Source of the DNA: Amphiduros pacificus
Taxonomy: Eukaryota > Annelida > Polychaeta > Phyllodocida > Hesionidae
Direction of reading: 5' to 3'
Length of the DNA: 64,000 nucleotides
Assembly (NCBI GenBank): GCA_949316495.1
Contig: OX439002.1
Location: 17,726,001 to 17,790,000, forward strand
The first letter of the stretch is position 1. Every line of letters starts with the position of its first letter. Of this stretch, positions 50,966 through 63,206 are shown in pieces. The position numbers were made by a program, and so were the translations under genes. The notes under the pieces were generated by a model. That model did not search any database and had not been told where the DNA came from. It saw nothing but the letters and a program-made list of their open reading frames with translations.

Positions 50966-51510
50966 TGATGTACTGCGCATGCGCGGTGCATATAACGACC
51001 TTTCTCTGAAGCTCCGTAAAAATCGTCTTTATTGGCGATTTAACCAAGCTTCCTAGAAGTCTCTCTGTACCATCTTGTGCTAATAGCAGTCTAACCTACG
51101 GGTCTACTAAGTGAACAGACTTTTTACATCCTCTGACGACAGTCTTGGCGAGTATCGAGCTCGGAAGGGCCGGGATCGATCTGTCTTAACGAGGCACGGC
51201 GCTTTCGATCAGCTGGTCATGACTGTCAGTGTCGAATGCTCTCTGTACTATTTCCTGGCTAACCCTGGGAATAATATCTTGATCGACAGGAAATTGGTTT
51301 ACAGCTTCTTTGTAAACGTTCTTTCCACTTTTTTTGTTTCAGAAAACTTATCGTGGCTGGCCCTTTACTTGGCCTCCTTCCACGATCTTCTTAAACCCTT
51401 TTTCAGTGCAAAATCTACCCCACTTGTAGATTTCTTTTTTTGCCTGATCGTACGCCAATATCCCACGATCTTTTGGGACTTGGTTGGTATATACCTACGA
51501 TAATACAACA
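50966..51510 (+). mobile_element. LINE 5' end/5' UTR, plus orientation
   Basis: Starts CTGCGCATGCGCGG, matching the first bases of the intact LINE (CTGCGCATGCG), and later has AAAACTTATCGTGGCTGGCC and TTACTTGGCCTCCTTCCACG, as in that element's 5' UTR. No ORF2 follows directly. Confidence 0.65.
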
Positions 51511-51734
51511 ATTTATATACCAAATCGTCAGATTGCCTTAGTGTCAGAGTCTAATTTCTGGCAGCCTGTTATCTGGCTAATTTCACAGATTCACTACACG
51601 TGTGTCTTTGGAATATATTAAACTCGGGTGGTAGGAAACTATCATTCTGACTGATATATTCTTTATATTTGATATTAATATTTACCCCTAATATTAATAT
51701 TTATCTTAATATTATCTTATAAGTGCTTTCGGCA

Positions 51735-52205
51735 GGGAAGTGATGCTGTCCCTCACTGTTGTAGCTATCCCTCACCTGTGCAGCTGTCTCTCAATCGTGC
51801 AGCTATCTCTCACCTATGCAGCCATCCCTCACCTATACAGCTATCTCTCACATGTGCAGCTGTCTCTCACTTGTGCAACTACCACGTGTGCAACTGTCAT
51901 TCAGTTGTGCAGTTGTCTCTCACTGTTGTAACTATCTCTCACCATGTGCAGCTATCTCTCACCATGTGCAGCTATCTCTCCCCATGTGCAGCTATCTCTC
52001 ACCATGTGCAGCTATCTCTCACCATGTGCAGCTATCTCTCACCATGTGCAGCTATCTCTCACCATGTGCAGCTATCTCTCCCCATGTGCAGCTATCTCTC
52101 ACCATGTGCTGCTATCTCTCACCAAGTGCAGCTGTCTCTCAACCTGTGCAGCTGTCTCTCAACCTGTGCAGCTGTCTCTCAACCTGTGCAGGTACAGGTA
52201 TTTCT
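51735..52205. repeat. 20-bp satellite (CTATCTCTCACCATGTGCAG)
   Basis: About 23 units, best conserved at 51940-52130. Because 20 is not a multiple of three, each frame reads the same 20-residue peptide cycle with a shift, which explains three overlapping open frames. I do not regard them as genes. Confidence 0.95.
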
Positions 52206-52659
52206 CACTGTGTGCAGCTGATAGTGTTGTTCGCATTGTACAAAATCTCACAGGGCCTCCATTGATTCAATAACTAGGTCAAGAATTAGGTCAAATTCCC
52301 GATGGTTAAAAACAAAGCTCTAATACAGAAAAAGGACAATTTGTGGGTAAAATTTCATTTGTGACATGATTCTGACAAAAAATAACTGAAATCTACTCGA
52401 TTCCAAATATACATATTAGGCAAAACATCGCATAAACTTGCAACATAAAACTGAAGTGGAGACTTGTCTAGTGTCCAACAGAGGGCAACGTAAAAACGCA
52501 ACATCGAGATCACATGCTCTTATCAGTGGCGAATTTTACTGCAGCCAATACTTCACACAGCAACTTTTTTTTTTCAAATCTCGCCACACTTCCTCTCTGA
52601 TCACGTTCATGCTTTTTTTAATATATATGTAACTATCTGTACATTTTTACAGAACCCTG

Positions 52660-52745
52660 TTGTGGCCTATCTATTTATAGCGTCTCTCACAACAAATTGA
52701 ATTACCTGCAGTCAATGATATAGTGCACTATTACGGTAGTCAAAT
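52660..52745 (+). promoter_or_regulatory. LINE-type promoter/5'-UTR block before a small ORF
   Basis: CTATTTATAGCG, then CCTGCAGTCAATGATATAGT and CTATTACGGTAGT. The same block precedes the ORF of the intact LINE (about 25260-25190, minus). TATTTATAG could act as a TATA element in both. Confidence 0.5.
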
Positions 52746-52754
52746 CAACTCGAG

Positions 52755-52895
52755 ATGGCCAGCTCACTACTGCAGTTGGTCTGTCTTGTTTATTTGGCCA
52801 CAACGTTGTCATATCCAAAGAAAATCGACCTTGATGATGACAAATCTATTCCAGAATGCTTCAGAGTCATGAACAGTTACCTTTGGATAAACTAA
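52755..52895 (+). CDS. small ORF with signal peptide
   Basis: 46 codons: MASSLLQLVCLVYLATTLS is a good signal peptide, followed by YPKKIDLDDDKSIPEC and a stop after YLWIN. The ATG has a purine at -3 and G at +4. It begins just after a LINE-type promoter block. It may be a tiny secreted peptide, the first exon of a larger secreted protein, or chance; no splice partner was identified. Confidence 0.3.
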   Translation: MASSLLQLVCLVYLATTLSYPKKIDLDDDKSIPECFRVMNSYLWIN

Positions 52896-53089
52896 CACCA
52901 GGATTATGCACTGACACTGTCTCACATTCTGTGGAGGGATCATCATTCACACAGCCAGCAAACCAAATCATCAATCCGTACTTTCATGTTATTTGAAAGA
53001 TTAATCCCATATTTAGGTCAGGCCAAAACAAACATGAAATAGACATTGGCTTGTGTATAAGCCAAGTGAAGAACTCGGGGAAGTGAGTT

Positions 53090-53540
53090 GAAGTCTGATA
53101 TTTTGGATGCCTTGCAGATTTCAAACATTGTCACTGTTTTGTAAAGAAATATAAGATGCAGTTTCCTGCCCAACTCATGATAATTTTTTTACATTTCTGA
53201 TCGAAACCAACAAATGTGAATAGTGTAACAAGCCATTATCATTCATTGTTGATAATTATCATTTATGATTGCATTATCTTCGACAAAACCGACATTTTGG
53301 GTGCCCTGTAGAGTTCATATACTTTCAATGTTTTGTATGGAAGATGAACAGTTTCCTGCCCCATATCTTGATAATTTTTCATATTTTTGCACAAAACCAA
53401 CAAATGTGAATAATATAACATGCCGTTATCATTCATTCTTGATAATTATCATTTATGATTGCATCATCTTTGAGAAACCCGACATTTTGGATGCCCTGTA
53501 GATTTCTTATACATGTACATGTATTGTCACTGTTTTGTTC
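53090..53540. repeat. approximately 190-bp tandem repeat, 2-3 units
   Basis: Units share GACATTTTGGATGCCCTGTA, CAGTTTCCTGCCC, CCAACAAATGTGAATA and TTATCATTTATGATTGCAT. Confidence 0.85.
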
Positions 53541-53569
53541 CATAAGTCCCGCCCCCTGAATGTATCCTA

Positions 53570-53725
53570 TAACAAAACATACCAAGTCGGGGAAGCTGGG
53601 TGAGCGGATTCAGTGAGTTGGTGATTGCGGAAGGATACCCTGAGCCGAAGGCGAAGGGTATCCGTCCGCCATCACCAACGAACTGAATCCGCTCACACAG
53701 CTGACCCGACGAGGCATGTTTTGTT
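53570..53725. repeat. long hairpin (70-bp arms, 13-bp loop)
   Basis: The left arm 53570-53641 (…GAGCGGATTCAGTGAGTTGG…GGATACCCT) pairs with the right arm 53655-53725 (AGGGTATCC…). Only scattered mismatches occur. Loop GAGCCGAAGGCGA. Confidence 0.88.
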
Positions 53726-53809
53726 TTTATACCTCAGACAACTACTGTATTTTTTTTAAAATGATACATGAAACAAGATATTTATCGTTAAAAACATTTG
53801 TAAACAAAG

Positions 53810-54070
53810 CGCACCTCATTTGACCCCGTCACGTGACCCAAAAATGGCGCGTACAGCCATAGACTGGTTGCCGCCATCTGTGTATATACACGATGTTCTT
53901 GACACTCGATGGGGGACCAGTCTAAAGATGGCCGACGCAAAATAGTTCCAACTAATCAATACGGTATGAAATAATCGGCATGCTCGTATTCATTGGAAAT
54001 CGCATCAATACGCGCATCACTGAGGTATAAAATGGCACGTGCACGATGCGATGACGTAATTACAGCCTTT
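53810..54070. promoter_or_regulatory. CpG-containing patch with E-box and YY1-like words
   Basis: GTCACGTGAC, GCCGCCATCT, AAGATGGCCG, GGTATAAAATGG, CACGTG and TGACGTAA occur within 250 bp in an otherwise AT-rich area. Such a cluster is typical of animal promoters, but I see no exon attached to it. Confidence 0.3.
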
Positions 54071-54596
54071 CAGTAGGACAGCACCCAAAGAGTACGACAT
54101 TTGGTCGCGTCATTGCTAGGCCTACAGTGACCGGCAGCCAAATCCGGACACTTTCATGTTTTTCACTCCCGATTTTCACAAAACCTTTCAAAACTGGATA
54201 AAAACTGCTCACGTCAATAGAAGATCGTCAGTCTTAAAGGCGTGTAGAGTAAACATGATACCCATTCAATATTTGCAGAATTAGGAGGATATTCAAGCAT
54301 TCAGCAAACCGGCAAACTGTCCGAGTTCACATTGAGTTATATGAAGATGTTGGTTACGTCACCACTTCTGACGTCATTTGACAGTGACTCAATCATTCGT
54401 GCCGTGAAAACAAATAAACACTTTTAACATTTTGAAAGGAATAGGAATTACAAGATGACGTGTGAGGCACAATATTCAGCTAAATTGCAATTAGTACAGC
54501 ACAGTTTTACTCGATATTTGACCAAGTTAAAAATGTCCGAGCTTAATCTGCCGGTTCTTGGCATCATTTTTATGTGGAGGGATAGCTCATTAGAAT

Positions 54597-55672
54597 ATGG
54601 CAAAATGCTTTTGACGTCACGAAATGTATTGTCCTTTGAATAGTGCCAAAATGCCTTTGTATGTCTTGCTCTTGCTTCTAAGTACAATTATAGCAGTTTT
54701 TTTTAAAGAGGCAACTTAATTTTAGCTGTCCATATTCTCTACTTATATTGTGGTAGTCAGCCCAAAATAAATAAACCAGAAAAAGTGGCAATCCACATGT
54801 AACACGGATGAGAAAAAAATTAACAAACAAACCAAAACTGTCAACAAGCAGAACAAAAATTAAAATTAACCAAATTTGAAATAAACTCACTGAAAATTCC
54901 TTGTTCTAGCGATTGGGAAGCATTTCCAAGCAATTTAAAGAGATAATTTTAGACATGTTTACAAAGAAACTAAAGAGGAACCATCCGTGTTACAAAAAAA
55001 ATAAACCAATGTCTCCAAAGTTATTTTATTTTCATTCCAAGACACTGCCAATCACAATGTGATAATCAAATATATTTGGGATTTTTTTTATGTGTCCATA
55101 CTGAGTCAAGGATAAATATTGTTAAATGGTTATTGCCAATGTTTTGTGCAGATACAGGTTAGTGACTCAGTCTATCCAAACTATCTTTGCAAATAGGCAT
55201 ATCATCATGACACTTCCAACCCCAAGTATTACACTTTTAATTTTCTGGTGGGCTTATTCTGTATTGCTATCTCAAATACATGACTATATTCAAGCAAAAT
55301 AAAGGATAAAATTGTATATGGGTTGCAGAAATTTGATGTAACAAGCAGCAAAAGCATGCAGCAGTCTTTGTTATGATCAGGGTGCATGAATGTAGGTCAC
55401 CAAGAAGGACTGGTGCTGCCGCCTATCTTATACCCCCTCCAGAGGGTTATCTGAGTGCCAGCTTTCCTGCCCTGCACTTGTAAAAATGGAATTATCTCTG
55501 TGATAATTCCTATAATTTGACATATGATTTGGATTTAGAACATTTGCAAGTGCATTCTATTATAATTATCACCATTCTCAAAGGCTCAAAGTAGGGTTGC
55601 ACTGTTTGACGTCATTCTGGCACTATTCAAATGGCAATACATTTCATGACGCCAAAAACATATTGCCATTTT
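54597..55672. mobile_element. possible non-autonomous element with inverted ends
   Basis: 54597-54655 (GACGTCACGAAATGTATTGT, TTTGAATAGTGCCAAAATG) reappears inverted at 55612-55672 (CATTCTGGCACTATTCAAAT). The identity is imperfect. No gene lies between. Confidence 0.4.
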
Positions 55673-55679
55673 GATCAAA

Positions 55680-57540
55680 ATAACAGTATTAGTCCATTTT
55701 AGATATAAACTCAAGGAATGAATAATTCCCACCAACATTAATAATACTCTCGTGGCATTGAAAAATTTAACAGTAACTAAGGAAAATGTAACAGTAACTA
55801 AGGAAAGTGGATCATGGACACGTCCTGGTGGTTTCTTTGCTTTTCAGGTTCATAACGAGCTAGCTAATAAGTCCGATTTGTGTCATACTATCATGTTCTA
55901 AAATATATACATCACATATGCACTCATTATCTTTAAATCTACATTTTATTCCTCCAAGCCATTACACTTCAGTGAGCCAATATAACATTCGTTATTTCTT
56001 ACCAATTAATGCTATTTTACAAATATTGGACAACATTTATCGTTGTCAATAAGTGACAAAATAGTAAAATTCGCCTGACTGAGAAATGCCCAACTGTTTT
56101 CAATTGCAACGCATTGAGGCGGTGAACCTAACGATCTAGTGAAATGGCAAGGAAGACAAGGTCGCCTAATAAGTGCCTTTATTCACACAACATACCAACA
56201 ACTGAGGCAGTTTCACTGAAATGTTCAAACGATATAAATATACCCAGTGTGTTTTTCTAGCATAGGTTAATGGGTGCTGGCGTCAGCCATGGGTGATCTC
56301 ACTCATGGGCAATTGCACTCTTAATGATTGTAACAGTAATTTGCAACCTTACAGGTGTTGCTAGAAGGACAGTTAGACAGTTGCTGGAGACAGCAACATC
56401 TGTTTATTTGCATCTATAATACCTTTTACAAATCTTAACTTGCCTTAATCAGCACTGCATAAGAATGTCAGAGAACCATTTGATATATGTTTTACATTTG
56501 ATACATATTTTACATTTTGGTGACACACCTTAGTGGAGGCTTGCAAAAGATGGAAGTTCAAAATTCCGTTGCTGGCAGTGTGCACCTTTGCTGTGCTAAA
56601 ATATGACAGCAATATATACTGTTATGTCAGGAACAACAATAGTTGCTGATATTCTCCCTCTTAGAGTGGATGTTAAGTTTGCAACACTTATAGTATGCTT
56701 TCTCTAAGTCATATTTTACTTTCAATAGCAGACCCAAGGTTTATACCTGGCTCTGCGAGTATAGACCAGGATTGCCAGTACCACCCCCAGTACAAGCCTC
56801 TTTTTAGCAGCCAATAAGGACAGAGTTAGATATTTTGCACATGTTGTTACATGGTCAATTGGTGTCATTGTTATGACAAGAAAGTAAGCACAACAATTAA
56901 CAAGTTAAGATATGTATCGTTAGTGACGTACATACCAAAATAGTCAGAAGGGGAGGGAGCAAAAAGAAAAACCCTGATTTTTTCTTATGGCAAAAGCTGA
57001 TAACTTATCATATAATAAATAATTTTGAAAGTAATGTAAAAAAACCCAAACAATCAAACTGATACATCAATGATGTACTTTTCCACCCAGATCTTTTCAA
57101 TATACCCCCCCTGAACTATAAATGATCCATTCCAAATTGTTGTTGAACATTGGGAATTAACATGTACACGTGTACAGTTCTGTCATTGTGCATGACCATG
57201 TCTAAGAGCCAACAAATTGCAGAGCTGTATGGTAATTGTATGCAAATGTCAGGAAGAAGTATTCCGCATTTGATGCCAATTGTTGCAGAGGTAGTATATG
57301 ACTCTACTACACCATGCAGAGTAAGTCAAATGTATTCGCCAGACAAATTGTTTTCTGAATTGAGAGCTATAAGAGTCACCATTGAATCAGCGCATCTGGT
57401 GTAGCAGTGCATAACAGTCGACAACCTGCATTTCCCTGCAGGTTCCCTGCAGGTTTTTAGGTGTCATCATTAAAATAAACATTATATACTGTATTCTTAT
57501 GTTTGGTATATGATGAGGACTTCTCTACTCGTTTTTTTAG
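55680..57540. other. no gene recognised
   Basis: AT-rich sequence. An 84-codon open stretch at 57150-57404 has no domain I recognise and no supporting splice or promoter context. Confidence 0.4.
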
Positions 57541-57547
57541 AATGGAC

Positions 57548-57632
57548 GTGCCCCTGCTACAAGTAGATCTCATCATGGAATGACTGAAATAATGTTTAAA
57601 GTGATGTAAAACCCCAAACAAACAAACAAATC
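57548..57632 (+). mobile_element. SINE 3' fragment
   Basis: CTGCTACAAGTAGATCTCAT through ACCCCAAACAAACAAACAAA; 3' domain only. Confidence 0.88.
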
Positions 57633-57679
57633 AGACATATTGGAAAATGGGGTAAAAATTGTTTTGGAGCTTTAGTGCC

Positions 57680-58800
57680 TTATATTTTATTCCACACATA
57701 TATCCACTAACAAGCTAGTTGATTTGAACTCTGGCAATGCATCAACATCTTTTTTTTTAGGGAGAGCCAACTGGACTAGAACACGTTCCATTTATGGTAC
57801 AGTAAAATGGGTGGGCATTCATCTTGGTGTCTATTCACAATTATCAGACCGTCAAAATATCAGCAAAACATGGTAAACTGAATATATTCCAAACTTGTAA
57901 TTAAACGTAAATTTACCTCATAAAAGTAATCTGCAAATAATTTACAATAATAATGCACATTTCAAATACATCCATTGAATGTGCACATTGCATAAAATCA
58001 AATATGCAAACCTTTGTTAACCATTTTACATAGTTTTGTTAGAGAATGAATCAAACATATAGTATTTGCCTTTAGCTTATACCTAATCACCATGACTTGA
58101 AATGTCAAGTTTAAGGCTTTTTCAAAGATGAAAGTTACATAAAATTGACATAGATAAAATAGATTTACAGTGAACATATAATACTCTTAACTGGGGATAG
58201 AGTTAAGCAAGCAAGATAATGAGTCAAGTGGATACAGAAATTCATTAGCAGTATCATGTTGTTTGGATAATAATTAAAATATGACACATAAAAGATTCAT
58301 ATTTTCAAACAATAAATCAGATAATTTTACATGAGTTGGTAAATTACACCTGCAAAGTTGAGTAAACAACTCCTGCCTCATTTGTGTATACAAACTATAT
58401 TACACTCCTCAACACTCATGCCACACTCACATAAACCATTTTTTATACAACCTTTTTCAAACATATCATTTTTGAGGTTACTAAAACCCATCCTTATTGG
58501 AATAAAGGCTACTTGTGTTGAATGAGTTGTCTTATAATTGAATAATAAGACAGTGTTGATTGTTGTGTACATGGTTTAAATTGCTCTTGAATGAGGCCTT
58601 AGATGGACACCCTTTTAAGGGTAATTCTAATGTATTCCATAACTTTACAGTGGAATGTATGAAAGAGTTTTGATATAAAGCATTATTACACTTGGCAACC
58701 AGCAAATTATAAGTAGACTGATATATTGTCCTTTCATTATGCACAAGATAATGGCTCAACCAAACTTTGAAGGTAGAAAGGGGCCATGTCATTGATGATA
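57680..58800 (-). mobile_element. LINE 3' end, third family, copy 2
   Basis: Minus-strand pieces FIHSTVKLWNTLELPLKG and CIKNGLCECGMSVEECNIVC resemble RT C-terminal regions. The 3' UTR 58090-57680 matches 50390-49970 (e.g. CCGTCAAAATTTCAGCAAAA compared with CCGTCAAAATATCAGCAAAA). Confidence 0.65.
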
Positions 58801-59324
58801 CAAAGTAATTTTGTCAGTTTTGTTAATTTCTATATTAGTCTGATGGGAAGAATAGTACAACCAAGTTCACTGCTGAACAATACTGCAAAAGAAGTCCCCG
58901 GTTCAGCTTCAGTAACAAAATAAGCTGCAGACAGCTCCAACTTGGTCATTGCGGAATTGAGCCTTTTGTTATTGGTTACATTAGATGGGGGAGATGCTGC
59001 ACTGAAAATGCTAGTGTGGGCTGATGATCTCCTGGTAGCCACCTCTTGCAAACTCCGAGAATTTAATTGTGACAGAGATATTATTATCTGATGGATTTTC
59101 CCTTATTTGGATTTCATATATATGTATTAATAAGAGTGCTTAACTTCATAACACATCATCATTGTCGTAATATTGATCTTTTTGATTTTTTCATCCACAA
59201 AATGACTATGTAAAATATTAGACTTATCAGCAAAGCATATTTATCAACAATAAATATTACTTCATATAGTAAATAATATAATATGCTAAACATCAGATAA
59301 TTTATCAAAGAATGTTGTATATGT

Positions 59325-59565
59325 GTAGCGATTATTATCAGATGGCTCAGTCTGATCCACGACACTCAGCCTCGTGATTGCCACTTGTATAGACTTTGGG
59401 TGCGCCATCAACCCGAGAGCTTCAGACAGTTATCAATATTTGGGTATTTCATATATCACGCTCTTGCCATGCCTTTCCTAACCAGACTGTAGTGTATACG
59501 AGCACCGAATAAAGATACATTGTGCATTGTATACGCTGAGTCTGCAGTCCTTACAAGCCGAAAGC
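59325..59565 (+). mobile_element. fossil LTR (Ty3/gypsy-like)
   Basis: Begins TGTGTAGCG and ends CTGCAGTCCTTACA, with GAATAAAGATAC internally; related to 34905-35290. No matching flanking duplication was seen and no internal genes follow, so it is a fragment. Confidence 0.5.
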
Positions 59566-59682
59566 CAGTGAGTAGATCACGTATCCCCCGCACATGTCCC
59601 CGTAGGCACAATCCGTGTGTAATACTATATTATTATTATTGTACATGTTATGCCATAGTTCATAATTCATGCCAGTTTTAAC

Positions 59683-60465
59683 CATCACTAGAAATGAGAG
59701 ACATTGAATTTGAAATGGGTAGTACAAAACTTCCTATTGCAGTGGGTACATGGTGTCATTTTCACCCAGCATAAATGACACCAAAAAGTAAAACCCATTC
59801 TACAATTTATATACATATTCAAGAGATATTTTTAGCACCTTTCTATTATTGAAGAAAACGGAAATATGCAGAAAGATATCCTTTTCAATAAGTTAATCCA
59901 TTTGTATCTACATTTAAATTTGATACAGTCATTTCTTTTGCACATTTATCACATTTCCCCATACTTTGAGAGTTTATTATCATTTTTATGCACCATTGTA
60001 ATAAGAGCAATTAATTGGGCATTATTTTCTGAAAATACACAAATATCTTATATGTATGTAACTTAAAATATTGCATTGGATCAATTTAAAGTCTGTTAAT
60101 TTTCATCTTTTGTACACCTACTACATTCAAGCTATTTCTAACCAAATTTAGCTTGTTAATAAATCGACAGACTTTATTTTCATTTTATTTAAAGCATTAA
60201 ACCTTTTTTCTATGCATTATAATATGTACTTTCACAAATTAACCAACACTAAGTTGTTATTGTAGATGTTTAAAAATAGCTTAGCATATCAAAATGTCCT
60301 CTAATTTCCCTTGCAGATTGGTCCAAAATTACACATTGCTGTAATATTTTGATGAATAAAGGCTCTATGAGCTCGTTTTTGAAAGATACAGATGATTGAA
60401 AATTGATATTTATAATAGAATCCACGGAGATTCATTTTCAAAGTCATTTAAAGGTCACCATGATA
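59683..60465 (+). mobile_element. third copy of the TIR-transposon repeat, right end lost
   Basis: Starts CATCACTAGAAATGAGAGAC, like the left terminus at 15064, and follows that element's body until about 60465. Confidence 0.8.
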
Positions 60466-60479
60466 GTAATTCTGCCAAC

Positions 60480-61140
60480 ACTCATAGCAGAGTAAATTTG
60501 CAATAAGAAAACTGGTTATTTGCAAGGAATGCAATGTGAATAACCTGACATTAGACTGTTGTAGGTTTAATGTGTTTGACCACGCCAGTGACAACCAGTG
60601 ACAACCAGTGAAATACTCATGTTCTCATGGTTTTGGCGCCAAATGAACCCTGTTACCTGCAACAGACCCCAAGTCATTCTTCTCATCACTCCCCATCTTG
60701 TCCTCCTCGTCTATGACAACAATACTCCTTCATTTTCCTCTCGTCCAACGTCCCCCTCAATCAAACTTCTATCTACAACTCTGTCACTGTCCACCATAAC
60801 CTTCAACAAATCCTAGTTCAGATTGAAAAACCAAAGGTCCTGTCAATAAGGCAAAATCCTCAACTGCAATTGATCACAAAACTTGTAACACTGGCACTCA
60901 AAATGAAAATGGTCACCTTGTCAAACTAGGGCCAAAATTCTTAAAAAGCAATAAAAACTATAAACCTGAACCAATCACCACCACTTATCTTACTTATTTT
61001 ATCACTTCTTTACACGCTCACTGATGTAGCAAGTGCAAAAAGACCTGAAAAGTCTCTGAACTTCAACACAAATTCGGAAATCTCGCTTGTGATTCACGTC
61101 TGTGACCTCAAGTCTGACATCCGAGGGTTTGTGGGATCTA
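60480..61140. other. no gene recognised
   Basis: Slightly less AT-rich than its neighbours. Short open frames without recognisable motifs. Confidence 0.35.
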
Positions 61141-62325
61141 CATCTGTAAGTTTACTCGGCAAAACTAATTGGCATCCCGCCGAGAGTGCAAGGTGCACTA
61201 AGGGGTGCAGCTGGTACACACCAGCTGCTAGTCGCCAACCTTTATACTCTGGCTAGGGAGTTTCTGAAGGATGCCGAGCTGCCTGGTTCCAATGTAGTTA
61301 ATTTAGGGGGAAGATTATTCCAGTCAGTCACAGTGACTGTCCTCGGAAAATAGCTGTATTTATAAGGGTTGCAGCATGGTGCCATTTTGATATAGCGATT
61401 TCCATGGTTTTTCCGTGTAGGAGCTGATTTTATTTTGACATGTTCGGGAAGTTTAGTTTCAAAGCTATTTCACCACTTATTGCCTTGTATAATAAAACCA
61501 GCCTCTGGGTCCTTCTTCTCCCTGCCAGTGAATCCCATTTTAGGTCTTCCAGGATTTTTGTTGCAGTGCCTGGTTCTCTCTTCCAGTTACCAGCCACAAA
61601 TCTAGCAGCTCGTTTTTGAACTGATTCTATGCGGTCTATGTCTTTCTTGAGGTAAGGGACCCATACAAGTGAGGGTGCACAAGTGAATTGTAGGCAGCCT
61701 CTTTAATATTTCCTGGGCACATGTTGAAATTCCTTCTTACAAATCCCAGTACTTGATTTGCTTTGCAGACCATGTTGTTAATATGCTCATCCCAGTTCAT
61801 GTCTGTTTGGAGTTCGACTCCAAGATAGGGATGAGGTTCAACATATTGCAAGATGTGACCATTTAATGTAATATATACTATATTTTCTTGTGTCGATAGC
61901 TTGTTTTTGTTTCTTGCTGCTCAGGGTGTAGCATTTCTGAGCACTGAAGTCCATTTGCCACTCATTTGACCATTCCTCCAGCATATTTAGGTCCTCTTGC
62001 AGTTTTGCTGCATCCTCACCTCATTTTAGTTTCTCTCCAATATCATTAATATAGAGTAGAAATAGGATAGGCCCAAGAACTGTACCCTGAGGCACTCCAG
62101 ATTTAACATGGGCAGGGTCAGATTCATCATCGTAAATAATTACTCTCTGTTCATGGTTCGTAAGCCATTTTTTTATCCATGAGCGGACCTGCCCTGAGAT
62201 TCCATAATGCTCAAGCTTGTGATTCAGCCGTTCATGGCAGACTGTGTCAAAGGCTTTACTAAAATCCAGAATGAGCATGTCAACATTTTGCCCATCATTT
62301 CTATGCATGCGTGGGGGAGGAATGG
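61140..62325 (-). mobile_element. LINE fragment, RT catalytic core to C-terminus
   Basis: The minus strand reads MLILDFSKAFDTVCHERLNH, SGVPQGTVLGPILFLLYIND, then YLGVELQTDMNWDEHINNMV and CPGNIKEAAYNSLVHPHL. These are successive RT palm and thumb motifs of a Jockey/CR1-like family distinct from the others here. The YADD part is interrupted. 5'-truncated at about 62325. Confidence 0.88.
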
Positions 62326-62987
62326 ACGCGTTTTTCTAGGATCAGATTTCTAGGAGCGGATTTCTAGGAAAATATAACAAAGTGTACATATACGATCCCA
62401 CATTTTATCGCACGATTTTTTCCACGATCTCTATTTGACATTGCAAGATTTGGACTATATGTGAATTTAGGAGCCCAAGGAATATTTTGAAGCTTGATTT
62501 CGATCAGTTTCGATCAGTTTAGATCAGTTTCAAAATCTCATCTACAAGACTACGCGGGATCAGTATATACGAAACGCATATACCGGGTACGCATTCAGAG
62601 CCGTGAGCGTACACAAAGCCGCAAGTTAAAGAAAGAAAGAATAATACGCTATTCAATTGCCCAATTAAGGCATTATATACGTTAAAAATATTGTGAAAAA
62701 GAAAAAAAGCTGGAAAAAAACAGAAAAAATAAAATAAGTTTTGATTATAAAAATCAGAGCGAAACTCCGAGAAATCTAAAGATCATTCCTCCAACCACAA
62801 ATCAATAATTGCATAAGAAACACGAGCATATAAATATTAGGAACAACATACCTGTGCTCAGGTGTGTTTTAAATATTTATACATAAAAATATCCTGCCTG
62901 TGGAGAATTCCACAAGCAACCCAGAATTAATTCCATCTGCCAACCTTGAGTTGAACAGTTAAACTTCTCTTGGTCAATTCCACAGGG

Positions 62988-63206
62988 TATATAAGATCCC
63001 ACTGAACAGCACATTATCAGTAGTGCCGCAACCAGACTACAACTACTGTGAGCCAGCCATAGGACTGCGAATGCTTAGCGATTTTAACCAGGATTTTAAC
63101 TACAATTCTCAGAGATTTTAACAAAGTTTTTAACAAAGTTTTTTAAGCAAGCATCGCTCACAGTACACACGGCGGTGTGAAAAACCGACCACTCATCATC
63201 ACAGAA
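62988..63206 (+). promoter_or_regulatory. TATA/Inr core promoter with first non-coding exon
   Basis: TATATAAG at 62988-62995 and an initiator TCAGT with its A at 63019, spacing 31 bp as in textbook TATA/Inr promoters. A sequence with repeated GATTTTAAC follows, then a strong donor at GAA/GTAAGT (63206/63207). The only ATG in between opens a 16-codon frame. It may be a gene's leader exon or a mobile-element leader; the downstream exon is not in view. Confidence 0.45.

Noticed and set aside
51740-52273. Three overlapping open frames of 109-149 codons.
   Set aside because: All arise from the 20-bp satellite.
57150-57404. 84-codon open frame.
   Set aside because: No recognised domain and no supporting splice, promoter or conservation signal.
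58985-59045. RT-like KMLVWADDLLVATS on the plus strand.
   Set aside because: Only about 15 residues match an RT catalytic box; flanking sequence gives no further RT motifs and lies opposite a minus-strand LINE, so chance is likely.
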